NCBI RefSeq assembly: GCF_000620845.1
Contig: NZ_JHZT01000004.1
Span: 1 to 39,645 of the forward strand
Source: Exiguobacterium marinum DSM 16307
GTDB lineage: Bacteria > Bacillota > Bacilli > Exiguobacteriales > Exiguobacteriaceae
Reading direction: 5' to 3'
DNA length: 39,645 bases
This document shows positions 1-7,501 of this stretch, in pieces (within the stretch, counting starts at the first letter, position 1; the number at the start of each line of letters is the position of its first letter). A model generated the notes under the pieces. It worked only from the letters and a program-made list of their open reading frames with translations. It searched no databases and was not told where the DNA came from. Made by a program: the position numbers and the translations under genes.

Positions 1-38
1 TACAAATCTACATGTATACAAATCTACATGTATACATT
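1..38. repeat. Iteron array, left part (continues from the right end)
   Basis: Two full copies of the 16-bp unit TACAAATCTACATGTA (1-16, 17-32) are followed by a decaying half copy. Together with 39551-39645 they form one array if the molecule is circular. It lies between the partition operon and rep, so it may be the parS centromere, an origin iteron set, or both. Sharing a palindrome with the parA promoter favours the centromere. Confidence 0.85.
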
Positions 39-139
39 GATTTTTATGAGCACAAACTCGAAAAAAAGCTGTTGTGAAGCGATTTCTTTTATGAAAACAT
101 AGGGTTATGAAGTTCTTTCCAGTAGGAAAATCGGCATAA

Positions 140-169
140 AAAAATCTGATAACCTGGCCGTTATCAGAT
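140..169 (-). terminator. Intrinsic terminator for a minus-strand transcript in the rep leader
   Basis: A perfect 10-bp stem (144-153 with 160-169, loop CTGGCC) is flanked on its left by a run of A, which is a U-run when transcribed on the minus strand. No minus-strand gene precedes it, so it most likely ends an antisense RNA. Confidence 0.7.
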
Positions 170-343
170 CCAAATCATCTAACTTAATAGTCAGACTGTG
201 TATTTAACAACGCTTCACCCTAAACCAGCCATCATGAATAGATTTGTAGAAACCTAGATTTCTAAAAACATAATACGATGAACTGATCCTTTTTCATGCG
301 TTGTTCAAAAGAAAAACGTGACGAAAAAAGGCGTCTTTCTTAT
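140..343 (-). ncRNA. Predicted antisense (countertranscript) RNA of the rep leader
   Basis: A minus-strand promoter (-35 at 373-378, -10 at 350-355) and a terminator at 140-169 define a transcript of about 200 nt, entirely opposite the rep leader. The region holds further inverted repeats (206-213 with 298-305; 247-252 with 259-264) that could form the loops of a kissing complex. Countertranscript control of Rep is common in Firmicute plasmids. The RNA is inferred from promoter and terminator; no expression evidence is available. Confidence 0.5.
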
Positions 344-349
344 GCAATC

Positions 350-378
350 ATTTTAGCATTGTTCTTTCTTCTCGACAA
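350..378 (-). promoter_or_regulatory. Promoter of the putative antisense RNA
   Basis: On the minus strand the sequence reads TTGTCG, 17 bp, TAAAAT, with a TG one base before the -10 (extended -10). This is one of the best sigma-A-like promoters in the leader and it points away from rep. Confidence 0.6.
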
Positions 379-454
379 TGTTCATCGTATCTCAGAGAAA
401 TGGATACTCAACAATTTACGATGAGGCATAGAAAAGAAGAGAGGAGAATGTAGC

Positions 455-1780
455 ATGGAAGTATTGAGAAATCTTTATCGAGACCAATTAACGGAAGCTC
501 CGAAACGGGCCTCTCAGGTCGAGAGAACCGGATACAGTAAAGAGCTAGGATGGATCTTTGTCTGCCAGGAGTTCACACAACCGCGTGCCATCCGTACATA
601 CCGCTCACTCTTTGGGGCAAAAGAGAAGTATACATATTTCACACCGAACACTTTTTACCGCAACGACCAACGTCATGCGGGCTCTTTGCGTTGGTTAAAC
701 GCCATGGTGATTGATATCGATGTCAAGACGTCGCAGAATGCAGGAATGATTTTTCCGGACGTCATGGATCGGGTGACGAGTGCAGGCCTGCCGACACCAT
801 CACTCGTCGTCCAGACGCCTTCAGGCGGATTCCATGTGTATTGGTACTTGAAAGAACCAAGACGCGCATTTCCAAAAGTCGTGGATCACTATAAGCGCGT
901 TCAACGAATGATTGCTGAGGAGATGAACGCTGACGTTCAAGCAATCGGCGCTGAACGTTGGTTCCGATTACCGACAGAAGAAACCACAGTTTTTCGTTCG
1001 GGAGAACGTATCTCTTTTGACGACCTTTGTGATTGGTTGACCGAACAGCAAGAGAATCAGTCGAAGAAAGGGAACGTAGCATTGGGATCGATTGATTTAT
1101 TGTCCCACCCAGCAATTCTAAAGTTGTTAGAGGGCGTGGAAGAAGGACAACGCGACAACACATGCTACACCCTTGCTCTCGCTTACAAGGTTGCAGGATA
1201 CGAAGAAGACCAAGCCTTGTCGTTACTTTATCAATGGAATGAAAAGAATAGTCCCTCACTTCGTCAAATTGAAGTTAAACGTAAAGTAAAGAGCGCCTTC
1301 AAACCTGGTTCTCCGCTCGGTCCTTCATCGTATTGGATCGAGACATTGTCTGGTATCGAGTTTAGGTATCAGGTCTGGGAAGGCGCAAAACCGCGCGAAG
1401 AACGTACATATAGTCATCTAGATGAATGGAAAGAAGACATCCTTACAGTTTTACGCAAAAACGGAGGGTGTATTTGTGGTGCGCAACGAACTCTTGTTTC
1501 TTTAATCACATCATCAGTAGACCCTTCCAAGTGCTTGTCATACTCAACATTCAAGCGCTTAATTGCTGTTATGGTTGAAGAAGGACTCGTAACAAAGGAA
1601 ATAGAAGGAAGAGGAAGAAGCGCCAAGACAACGATAATGTTGGTTAAGAAAGACAATGTAGTTCTTTTCCCTGTTTCAATCAAATTTAATGGGCTCAATC
1701 CCAATACATTTATAGATACGGTGGTGGGGGGGTCCCTCTCCTATTCCTACGGTATGAGAAATACTTGGCGTGGCTCTTAG
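455..1780 (+). CDS. rep: Plasmid replication initiator (AEP primase-like, PriCT domain)
   Basis: Likely the replication initiator, acting at the adjacent origin. Residues 80-180 resemble an archaeo-eukaryotic primase/Rep fold: an hhhDhD strand with D87 and D89, a glycine-rich SGGFH motif with H127, and a basic WFRLP motif near 169-173. Residues about 235-285 look like a PriCT helical domain, and 325-400 look like a winged helix for origin binding. The start has a strong AGAGGAG site 9-10 bp upstream. Its position beside par and the iterons, behind a predicted antisense RNA, supports the assignment. A run of seven G at 1726-1732 near the 3' end is a possible slippage site. It could alternatively be a primase helper for a Rep I missed, but no other initiator is visible. 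Confidence 0.8.
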   Translation: MEVLRNLYRDQLTEAPKRASQVERTGYSKELGWIFVCQEFTQPRAIRTYRSLFGAKEKYTYFTPNTFYRNDQRHAGSLRWLNAMVIDIDVKTSQNAGMIFPDVMDRVTSAGLPTPSLVVQTPSGGFHVYWYLKEPRRAFPKVVDHYKRVQRMIAEEMNADVQAIGAERWFRLPTEETTVFRSGERISFDDLCDWLTEQQENQSKKGNVALGSIDLLSHPAILKLLEGVEEGQRDNTCYTLALAYKVAGYEEDQALSLLYQWNEKNSPSLRQIEVKRKVKSAFKPGSPLGPSSYWIETLSGIEFRYQVWEGAKPREERTYSHLDEWKEDILTVLRKNGGCICGAQRTLVSLITSSVDPSKCLSYSTFKRLIAVMVEEGLVTKEIEGRGRSAKTTIMLVKKDNVVLFPVSIKFNGLNPNTFIDTVVGGSLSYSYGMRNTWRGS

Positions 1781-1804
1781 TTTTTATTATTCTGGAGGTG
1801 TCTC

Positions 1805-2605
1805 TTGACGTTTTTTGAATTCTTTACCTTGTGGCCTTTTATTGTTTTATTGTTTTTTTGTTCTCTAATTTATTTTGATATTGTTATAGTTCCTAAGCGA
1901 TTTAAAGATCAACAGTATGCGTTTAAACTAGGGTCAGATATATTGCTTTATGCTTCTGAACTTATCTTTTTCTTTCTTTTATTTTTATGGCTTACAAGAA
2001 GCGAGTGGTTTCTTATCTATAGTAGCAATGAACCTTCTCTTTTAAAAACATTTATAGACTTTTTTACGCTTTACCAAATTGGTATTTTGGTTTTATTAAA
2101 AATGCTTAATTCCCGTATAATTCAAGAATACTACCGTTGCTTAACTTTTCTTCAATCGATTAGGAATATGATTGAAGCTGATCAAAGTGTATTTTCTGCG
2201 TTGAATGAATTAAAGAATAAGCAAGAGGAAGTTATCCCTTTAAAAGTGAAAGAATATTATAGAGATGTATATTTTGTTGCTCTAAACCATGAATTTTTAA
2301 AAACAGCGGAAATGTTTTCTCGTAATTCAAATCCTTTAGTTCTGAATGATATAAAACAAAAAATTATAAGCTCAAACAATAAAGCAATTTCTAATCTGAA
2401 TGCAACTGAAATTTCAATTACTTCATTGGTCACAGATAAGCAGAATGAATGGGAAGTTAGTATGTTTATTAAAGTTATTAAAAGATGGGAGAACACTCTG
2501 CAAAGAAAAGACGTTGGCGATGAAGAATATTGGTTAGAGAGGGAAGGGATAATTGTATTTTTAGAAAATGAGATTAAAAAACTTCGTTCATTAATGAATA
2601 AATGA
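1805..2605 (+). CDS. Membrane protein with long cytoplasmic tail, unknown function
   Basis: I do not recognise this 266-aa protein. It starts with TTG, preceded by GGAGGTG at 1793-1799. Three hydrophobic segments are visible (about residues 6-28, 44-68, 80-100), followed by a charged, mostly helical soluble region of about 165 residues. It lies 24 bp after rep, probably on the same transcript, but its AT-rich codon use is unlike rep and suggests separate acquisition. The stop falls inside the terminator hairpin. Possible roles such as exclusion or abortive infection are guesses only. Confidence 0.65.
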   Translation: MTFFEFFTLWPFIVLLFFCSLIYFDIVIVPKRFKDQQYAFKLGSDILLYASELIFFFLLFLWLTRSEWFLIYSSNEPSLLKTFIDFFTLYQIGILVLLKMLNSRIIQEYYRCLTFLQSIRNMIEADQSVFSALNELKNKQEEVIPLKVKEYYRDVYFVALNHEFLKTAEMFSRNSNPLVLNDIKQKIISSNNKAISNLNATEISITSLVTDKQNEWEVSMFIKVIKRWENTLQRKDVGDEEYWLEREGIIVFLENEIKKLRSLMNK

Positions 2606-2612
2606 ACGAAGT
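2576..2612 (-). terminator. Terminator of the resolvase gene
   Basis: A 12-bp perfect stem (2581-2592 with 2601-2612) is followed on the minus strand by a U-run (A-run at 2576-2580). It overlaps the last codons of the convergent membrane-protein gene. Confidence 0.8.
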
Positions 2613-2673
2613 TTAAAAGATGCGTTTACTAATTGATCTGATATAAATATTCTTAATAGAAAGTAACATGGAG

Positions 2674-3219
2674 TTACTGTTTGTTTTTGTATTTATAGAA
2701 TGTTGATCTCGAGATATCTAAAGTCTTTGTAATGTCGTCTACTGTCATGTGAGCTTCATACATCATCATTGCTCTGGCCATGATTTGTTCATCAATTGGT
2801 TTTCTTCCACCCATTCTTCCTCTGGCTCGTGCAGCCTGAAGTCCAGCGTTTGTACGTTCGCGAATCAATTCACGTTCCATCTCTGCCAACCCAGCCATCA
2901 TGGTGAAAAATAGTCGGCCGGCAGCCGTAGAGGTATCGATACCTAGTGTGATGATTTGAAGATTGATTCCGCGATCCTTCAAATCATCAATTAATTCAAG
3001 AAGCTTCTTTGTGGTTCTCCCTAACCGATCTAGCTTCCAGACGACTAGGGTATCACCTTCTCGTAAATAATCTAAGCACTTCTCAAATTCTGGCCTCTTT
3101 TTAACACTGGATGCCTTCTCTTGAAAGATTTTAGTACAACCAGCTTTATTAAGTTCATCTAGTTGTGAGTCCAAGTTCTGATCGAGGGTCGACACTCGTG
3201 CATAACCAATTTTCGTCAT
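2674..3219 (-). CDS. Serine recombinase, resolvase/invertase family
   Basis: This 181-aa small serine recombinase probably resolves plasmid multimers or is left from a transposon. The catalytic Ser10 sits in the N-terminal YARVST motif, and the LDRLGR motif and the GRLFFTMMAGLAEMERELI helix of the family are intact. The C-terminal 45 residues form the DNA-binding helix-turn-helix, beginning after GRMGGRKP. The length is typical. The start has GGAGGTG 5 bp upstream. No transposase or transposon ends lie next to it, which favours a multimer-resolution role, with a res site expected in 3220-3300. Confidence 0.9.
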   Translation of the reverse strand: MTKIGYARVSTLDQNLDSQLDELNKAGCTKIFQEKASSVKKRPEFEKCLDYLREGDTLVVWKLDRLGRTTKKLLELIDDLKDRGINLQIITLGIDTSTAAGRLFFTMMAGLAEMERELIRERTNAGLQAARARGRMGGRKPIDEQIMARAMMMYEAHMTVDDITKTLDISRSTFYKYKNKQ

Positions 3220-3303
3220 GAAGCACCTCCATTTGTTTGTTTACTCGTTAACTATAACAGAAAATGAACATTGATAAAAAGATGAGTTAAAAGACACTTG
3301 AGG

Positions 3304-3341
3304 GAAAATGAAAAGGGCTTTAAATAGCCCTTTTCATTTTC
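3304..3341. terminator. Bidirectional terminator-like hairpin
   Basis: A perfect 16-bp stem (3304-3319 with 3326-3341) has a 6-nt loop and U-rich ends in both directions. It terminates the minus-strand gene at 3396-3671 and separates it from the resolvase promoter. Confidence 0.8.
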
Positions 3342-3395
3342 ATGTGAATAAATTAATAAATATGTCTTTTTAACATTCCTTTTATGGACGGTAAT

Positions 3396-3671
3396 TTATA
3401 AAAATTGTATCTCCTCATCATTATTTTCAAGTCTAGTCAAAAGTTTATTAGCCGCTTCCATGACTTTCTTAAAATCATCACTTCCCACCGGGTAAGAAGG
3501 GCTTCTTCTACCAGCGATATCTCCGTTGTATACCATTTGAACTTTTAAGACATGATTTTTCTTCTCATCCCACAATTCTTCCCCGATAGAAACTCTATAC
3601 TCTGTGTTGGGGGGATGTGGGTGACTTGCCGGAACCATAATAAACATTTTAGGGAAAAAGATTTTTGCCAA
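3396..3671 (-). CDS. Hypothetical protein, 91 aa
   Basis: I do not recognise this small protein. It has a hydrophobic N-terminus (MAKIFFPKMFIMVP), a proline/histidine-rich stretch, a central beta-like part, and an acidic helical C-terminus. It is divergent from the HNH gene and shares a regulatory region with it that holds a 13-bp inverted repeat. The start has the ribosome-binding candidate AAAGGGTGG. No transmembrane helix is convincing. Confidence 0.6.
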   Translation of the reverse strand: MAKIFFPKMFIMVPASHPHPPNTEYRVSIGEELWDEKKNHVLKVQMVYNGDIAGRRSPSYPVGSDDFKKVMEAANKLLTRLENNDEEIQFL

Positions 3672-3691
3672 TCAAACCACCCTTTACTTTT

Positions 3692-3722
3692 GGAATACCT
3701 TTAGAATAACTAAAGGTATTCC
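3692..3722. promoter_or_regulatory. 13-bp inverted repeat between divergent genes
   Basis: Perfect arms GGAATACCTTTAG (3692-3704) and CTAAAGGTATTCC (3710-3722) surround a 5-bp spacer. There is no U-run, and the site lies 20 bp upstream of the minus-strand start. It looks like an operator rather than a terminator. Confidence 0.5.
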
Positions 3723-3809
3723 AAAGGTAAATTGAAATATTTTCAACTATTGAAACGCTTTATGGTATCTTTTTTGTTGACTAGTTAAACGTATCGAAAG
3801 GTGATGATT

Positions 3810-4643
3810 GTGTTGGGGAATCTAAAAGACGAGCATCTGGCCTTAAGCTCGGGAATCGGTTTAGGTGGCTTCGCTATTACTAATTTTTATGACTGTTCGG
3901 AAACTGTCTTTGAAGAGTTTAAAGATGAAATTATTGACGCCATAGTTAAGCCCAATAAAATTTCAGCAGTACATGTTTATTTAAGTCACTTTCAAGATGT
4001 TTCAGAGGAAATCTATCAATTGCGAGATGCCGGTCAAACATTAGAGTATAGTTTGGACTTCATCGTTCGCACGTTAAAGGAGGTAAACTTACATCCCGAT
4101 CTGCCTACACCAGACTTTCATAGTTGTGCGGACGAATGGCACGAGGAATGCGATTGTAGCGAGAAATTCGACAAATGGAAGGCGTATGTACATCAAAATG
4201 CCGATGAAATTGACAAAAAAATTATTCATTCTGCGTTTCAAGTGATTTTTTTAGACAGAAATTTCCTCCGAGATTTTCATTTGGAACTTTCCAAATTTAT
4301 TAAATCTAATATTAGTGATATTCAAAAAAAACATCCTGATTTTGTGACTGCTAAAGGGCGAATCAAACGATCTCGCTTTCCTAAGTGGTTAACTAACGCC
4401 GTATTCTATCGAGACAAGGGAACTTGTACAATTTGTCGTTGTGACCTTTCTAATTTAATGAGGTCACAAAATACTGTTCACATCGACCATATCGTCCCCT
4501 TAGATGTTTTCGGAAGCAACGACTCCTCTAATTTTCAGTTATTATGTGAATCTTGTAACACCTCCAAAGGAGCAAGGGCGACGACCACGAGTTCAATGAA
4601 TGTTCCATTTTGGAATCTCCCAAGTTCTTATTTCTATGTTTAG
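3810..4643 (+). CDS. HNH endonuclease-domain protein
   Basis: The C-terminal 90 residues form a classical HNH nuclease. A CTIC pair begins the zinc knuckle, HIDHIVPL supplies the catalytic His, a conserved Asn lies in NDSSNFQLLC, and CESCNTSKG supplies the second Cys pair. The N-terminal two thirds is acidic and I do not recognise it. It includes a His/Cys-rich stretch (HSCADEWHEECDC) that might bind metal. The start is uncertain: AGGTGAT at 3799-3805 best serves GTG 3810, while GTG 3801 and ATG 3804 are also in frame but too close to it. Next to a restriction-modification cluster it may be a modification-dependent or anti-phage nuclease; that role is inference. Confidence 0.8.
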   Translation: MLGNLKDEHLALSSGIGLGGFAITNFYDCSETVFEEFKDEIIDAIVKPNKISAVHVYLSHFQDVSEEIYQLRDAGQTLEYSLDFIVRTLKEVNLHPDLPTPDFHSCADEWHEECDCSEKFDKWKAYVHQNADEIDKKIIHSAFQVIFLDRNFLRDFHLELSKFIKSNISDIQKKHPDFVTAKGRIKRSRFPKWLTNAVFYRDKGTCTICRCDLSNLMRSQNTVHIDHIVPLDVFGSNDSSNFQLLCESCNTSKGARATTTSSMNVPFWNLPSSYFYV

Positions 4644-4658
4644 TAAGAGGAAAGAAAT

Positions 4659-4697
4659 AAAAAGCGATCTTTCTCCGAATGAGAAAAATCGCTTTTT
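4659..4697. terminator. Bidirectional intrinsic terminator
   Basis: A long stem (AAAAAGCGAT at 4659-4668 with ATCGCTTTTT at 4688-4697, inner pairs extending it) lies between convergent genes. Confidence 0.85.
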
Positions 4698-4761
4698 ATT
4701 TTGGAGAGATTTAAAAAACTGAACATTCTAATGGTTACTAACAAGCACGTAATGACAGTGA

Positions 4762-5847
4762 CTACAATTTTGACAGAAATGTCAGAACTCCATACCTGGG
4801 GTTGTAGCTAGAACTCTCAAACACATATTCAGACTCCGAAGCGTCTTTGATCCATACATGGGATGCAATTTTTTTACTGCGTATTCTTTTTTCGTTCCCA
4901 CCTTCATTGTTTAATTCGAAGGCTAGACTCTGTGACGGTAAAGGGTCATTTTTCACAAAAGAGACGTTGCTGCTATGAACGTTTTCGATTACTCCGTTTT
5001 TAGAAGTGATCACGTTGAATCTTGCTTTATCGAATTCCACTAATCTGTTGCAAAACATCGTCACTGAAACATCGTATTTATTGATCGCAAGATCCTCTAA
5101 ATGTTCAATATTGATTTCACCGGAAGGTAACTTAGAGAAATCTTCTTCTAGCATTTTTGACGGCGTGAGCAATGACTTTGCGAACATCATCGCTTCTTGA
5201 GACTCCACATCTTCGGAAGTCGTTGTGGAAGCTCCATGTTTTCTGTGATAGTAAGTTTCTTTAGTGTGCCAAGGTAAAATGAAGTGACCGACAAGCGTGG
5301 CGAGAGTGAGTTTTTGTCGTGCTTGGTTTCCGATACTTTTATCGATGATGATAGTTCCACTTTGCTTCAATAACATGGCCTCGGTTCCGTTTCCCAAAGA
5401 AGCGTCGAAAATTTGAATGCTTAATAACGAGGCGACTTCCTCGATACGGATGGGGAAAGCCTCCTTCAAGATGTTTTGAAAGAAATGGTCCGCATATTTT
5501 TTAGGGTTGGTTGAATTAAGGTTGATTATTGTATTTTGTCCTGTCAGCAAGCGTAAGAAATTCATAATATCATGTTTCTTTGTTCCATCCAAAGATTGGA
5601 TGATTTTTGAGATGAGGAGTGACTCAGGGTCACTGATGTCTTCCTCGCTTTCATGACCCGATACCAGGTAATCCACGGAAACGTTTAACGCTGCGGAGAG
5701 TTTCACTAACGCTTCATAAGACGGATTTCTATTTCCTGATTCGTATTGGCTGATGGAGGGAGCCGTTAGGCCAGCCTTTTTCGCTAAAGCTGCTTGGTTC
5801 AGATTAAGTTCTTTTCTTCTATTAATAATCCTTTTATCTATAGACAT
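4762..5847 (-). CDS. XRE regulator fused to a degenerate ImmA/IrrE-like domain
   Basis: Residues 1-65 are an XRE helix-turn-helix closely matching Cro/CI repressors. After a linker, residues about 125-270 follow the ImmA/IrrE (COG2856) layout, including the late ESQEAMMFAKSLLTP helix. The zinc-peptidase motif, normally LAHELGHFIL, reads LATLVGHFIL here, so the catalytic His-Glu pair is gone. It is probably a non-proteolytic sensor domain. It is divergent from the 231-aa gene, and the region between them carries ATAACA-based repeats that it may bind. ICEBs1 ImmR/ImmA is the closest known logic, there with separate proteins and an active protease. Confidence 0.8.
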   Translation of the reverse strand: MSIDKRIINRRKELNLNQAALAKKAGLTAPSISQYESGNRNPSYEALVKLSAALNVSVDYLVSGHESEEDISDPESLLISKIIQSLDGTKKHDIMNFLRLLTGQNTIINLNSTNPKKYADHFFQNILKEAFPIRIEEVASLLSIQIFDASLGNGTEAMLLKQSGTIIIDKSIGNQARQKLTLATLVGHFILPWHTKETYYHRKHGASTTTSEDVESQEAMMFAKSLLTPSKMLEEDFSKLPSGEINIEHLEDLAINKYDVSVTMFCNRLVEFDKARFNVITSKNGVIENVHSSNVSFVKNDPLPSQSLAFELNNEGGNEKRIRSKKIASHVWIKDASESEYVFESSSYNPRYGVLTFLSKL

Positions 5848-5887
5848 ATAAATAACACCTACTCTGTTTAATTTTCGTTATGTAAAA

Positions 5888-5937
5888 AATAACATATGTG
5901 AACTTGGATTGACAAAATAAATAACAGGTGTTATCGT
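5888..5937 (+). promoter_or_regulatory. Promoter with ATAACA operator repeats
   Basis: TTGACA (5909-5914), 17 bp, TATCGT (5932-5937) point toward the 231-aa gene. The inverted repeat ATAACA-GG-TGTTAT (5921-5934) overlaps the -10. The 12-mer AATAACATATGT occurs at 5888-5899 and again at 6030-6041, over the start codon of the target gene. These are probable binding sites for the divergent XRE regulator. Confidence 0.6.
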
Positions 5938-5965
5938 AAAGTTAAGAAATGTTATTACAGACGAC

Positions 5966-5994
5966 GCAAAAAAAGCACGACGGCAATCGTGCTT
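5966..5994 (-). terminator. Minus-strand terminator in the 5' leader
   Basis: An 8-bp stem (5973-5980 with 5987-5994) is followed on the minus strand by a run of U. It would stop transcription entering the XRE gene from the right, or could fold in the leader of the 231-aa gene. Confidence 0.55.
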
Positions 5995-6037
5995 CGATAA
6001 CGCTGGAATATGTTTTCACTGGTAACAATAATAACAT

Positions 6038-6733
6038 ATGTCCAGCAATCATACTACAATAAATAAGGACGTGATTGCGCTGAATATTCGCTTGCAAGAT
6101 GTGAGTGTCATTATTACCGGGACCTCACGATATAATAATAACGCTTTCGATACAGTACGTGTCGAAACTTTGTTGGTTACCGATGAACCAATCCCGGCAG
6201 AAGAAACCTGGTATGTTCCCAATGGTAACGCCGTACCACCAGAGGTGCTTGAATTCTTTAAAATCTCTAACGTTGAGATGAACCCTAAAAAAGCATCTAC
6301 GATTTTAGAAGGAACCGAAGATATTCGGGATCAGGCCGAAGCCGAAAACTTACCTGGAGTTATGGAGGACGCCGCTCGTTTGATGCTTCGCGCGATTTTG
6401 AAGAAATCATCCTTAACACCTGTGGCGGGAGCCACAAACGCCTACTTACTGTCCTACGACTACAAGATTTATCCGATTGGTAATACTAACGAGTATGCCT
6501 TTTCAATCCGAGTTCCGTTTGACGGACTTCAAGTGGCATCGAACGGAGGAAAGGTTCAAGTGAACGTTCTTACTCCGATAGGAGCTCAAATCGACACGGC
6601 TATCACTAAAGGTGTAGACGAAAACGGACTGGAAATCACTGAGGTCGTAGCTCCCATCACCAACACGAATCGTCATCTGGTATCGTTCTATTACCAAATC
6701 GATCCCGAGTTCGTCGTTCATTACCGCTATTAA
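6038..6733 (+). CDS. Hypothetical protein, 231 aa, controlled by XRE/ImmA-like regulator
   Basis: I do not recognise this protein. It is soluble and rich in beta-strand patterns, with no signal peptide, membrane helix or cysteine. A central Lys/Glu-rich part (residues 85-120) separates two beta-rich halves, and the C-terminus ends in an aromatic FVVHYRY strand. The start lacks a clear Shine-Dalgarno sequence and sits inside a copy of the putative operator, so a regulator bound there could block both promoter and start region. It stands between the XRE/ImmA-like gene and vsr and has its own terminator. It may be a defence or anti-defence effector, but nothing in the sequence proves this. Confidence 0.65.
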   Translation: MSSNHTTINKDVIALNIRLQDVSVIITGTSRYNNNAFDTVRVETLLVTDEPIPAEETWYVPNGNAVPPEVLEFFKISNVEMNPKKASTILEGTEDIRDQAEAENLPGVMEDAARLMLRAILKKSSLTPVAGATNAYLLSYDYKIYPIGNTNEYAFSIRVPFDGLQVASNGGKVQVNVLTPIGAQIDTAITKGVDENGLEITEVVAPITNTNRHLVSFYYQIDPEFVVHYRY

Positions 6734-6762
6734 TCTTAATCTATAAAGATAGCATTTCTAGT

Positions 6763-6800
6763 CCCCCGTGATCAGCGTCGGTCACCGGGGATGTTTTTTT
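6763..6800 (+). terminator. Intrinsic terminator after the 231-aa gene
   Basis: A GC-rich stem (CCCCCGTGA with TCACCGGGG, one bulged C) is followed by seven T. Confidence 0.85.
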
Positions 6801-6931
6801 ACTTATCACTGGCATTGCCACAATTCTTTGAGCAAGAAAGCATGAACTACACGAATGACTCACTATTCAAATTAAGGGAATATTAGAGGACATCGAATGC
6901 TATGAGGTTATAGGCTTAGGAGGAGAGTAGA

Positions 6932-7387
6932 ATGTCGGCTACCAATAAAGGTATCCAAAAAGTGCGAGGTAAAGATACTAAAATGGAGCTGAAAGTTAGG
7001 AAAGCACTTTGGCATAGAGGATTACGGTACAGAAAAAACTACAAAAAGCTGCTAGGTACACCTGACATAGCGTTTCCGAATCAGAAATTGGTTATCTTTT
7101 TGGATTCTTGTTTTTGGCATGGATGCCCGCTTCATTATAGGGAGCCTAAGTCTAATCAGGAGTTTTGGAACGAAAAAATTAAAAGAAATCAAGAACGTGA
7201 CGCGGAACAAACAGAGCACTATGTTTGCCAAGGCTGGACCATACTTCGATTTTGGGAGCATGAAATAGCATCAGACTTTGAGCGGGTAATAAATGATATT
7301 GTGACAACTTACGACCAATTAAATAAAAAACGTGACCGAGATGAAAATCGTCAGGAACTATTAGACGTGGATGATCTTTGTGATTAA
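6932..7387 (+). CDS. vsr: Very short patch repair endonuclease (Vsr)
   Basis: Vsr nicks next to T:G mismatches that arise when a 5-methylcytosine deaminates, protecting sites of the neighbouring C5-methyltransferase. The 151-aa protein has all family marks: N-terminal SxxNKxIQKVRGKDTKME, GTPDIAFP with the catalytic Asp, the FLDSCFWHGCP zinc/active-site strand, and a WNEKI..N helix. Length is normal. The start is preceded by GGAGGAGAG. It lies about 110 bp upstream of the methyltransferase, as is common for vsr in type II restriction-modification loci. Confidence 0.93.
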   Translation: MSATNKGIQKVRGKDTKMELKVRKALWHRGLRYRKNYKKLLGTPDIAFPNQKLVIFLDSCFWHGCPLHYREPKSNQEFWNEKIKRNQERDAEQTEHYVCQGWTILRFWEHEIASDFERVINDIVTTYDQLNKKRDRDENRQELLDVDDLCD

Positions 7388-7501
7388 GAGTTTCAATCAT
7401 TAGTCAACGTGTATGAGCTCCAGGAAATAATAATCAATTCATTACCCACATCACTGATATTTTAGTTAGAATATAGCTTGTAAAGAAATGAGGTGTTTAC
7501 T

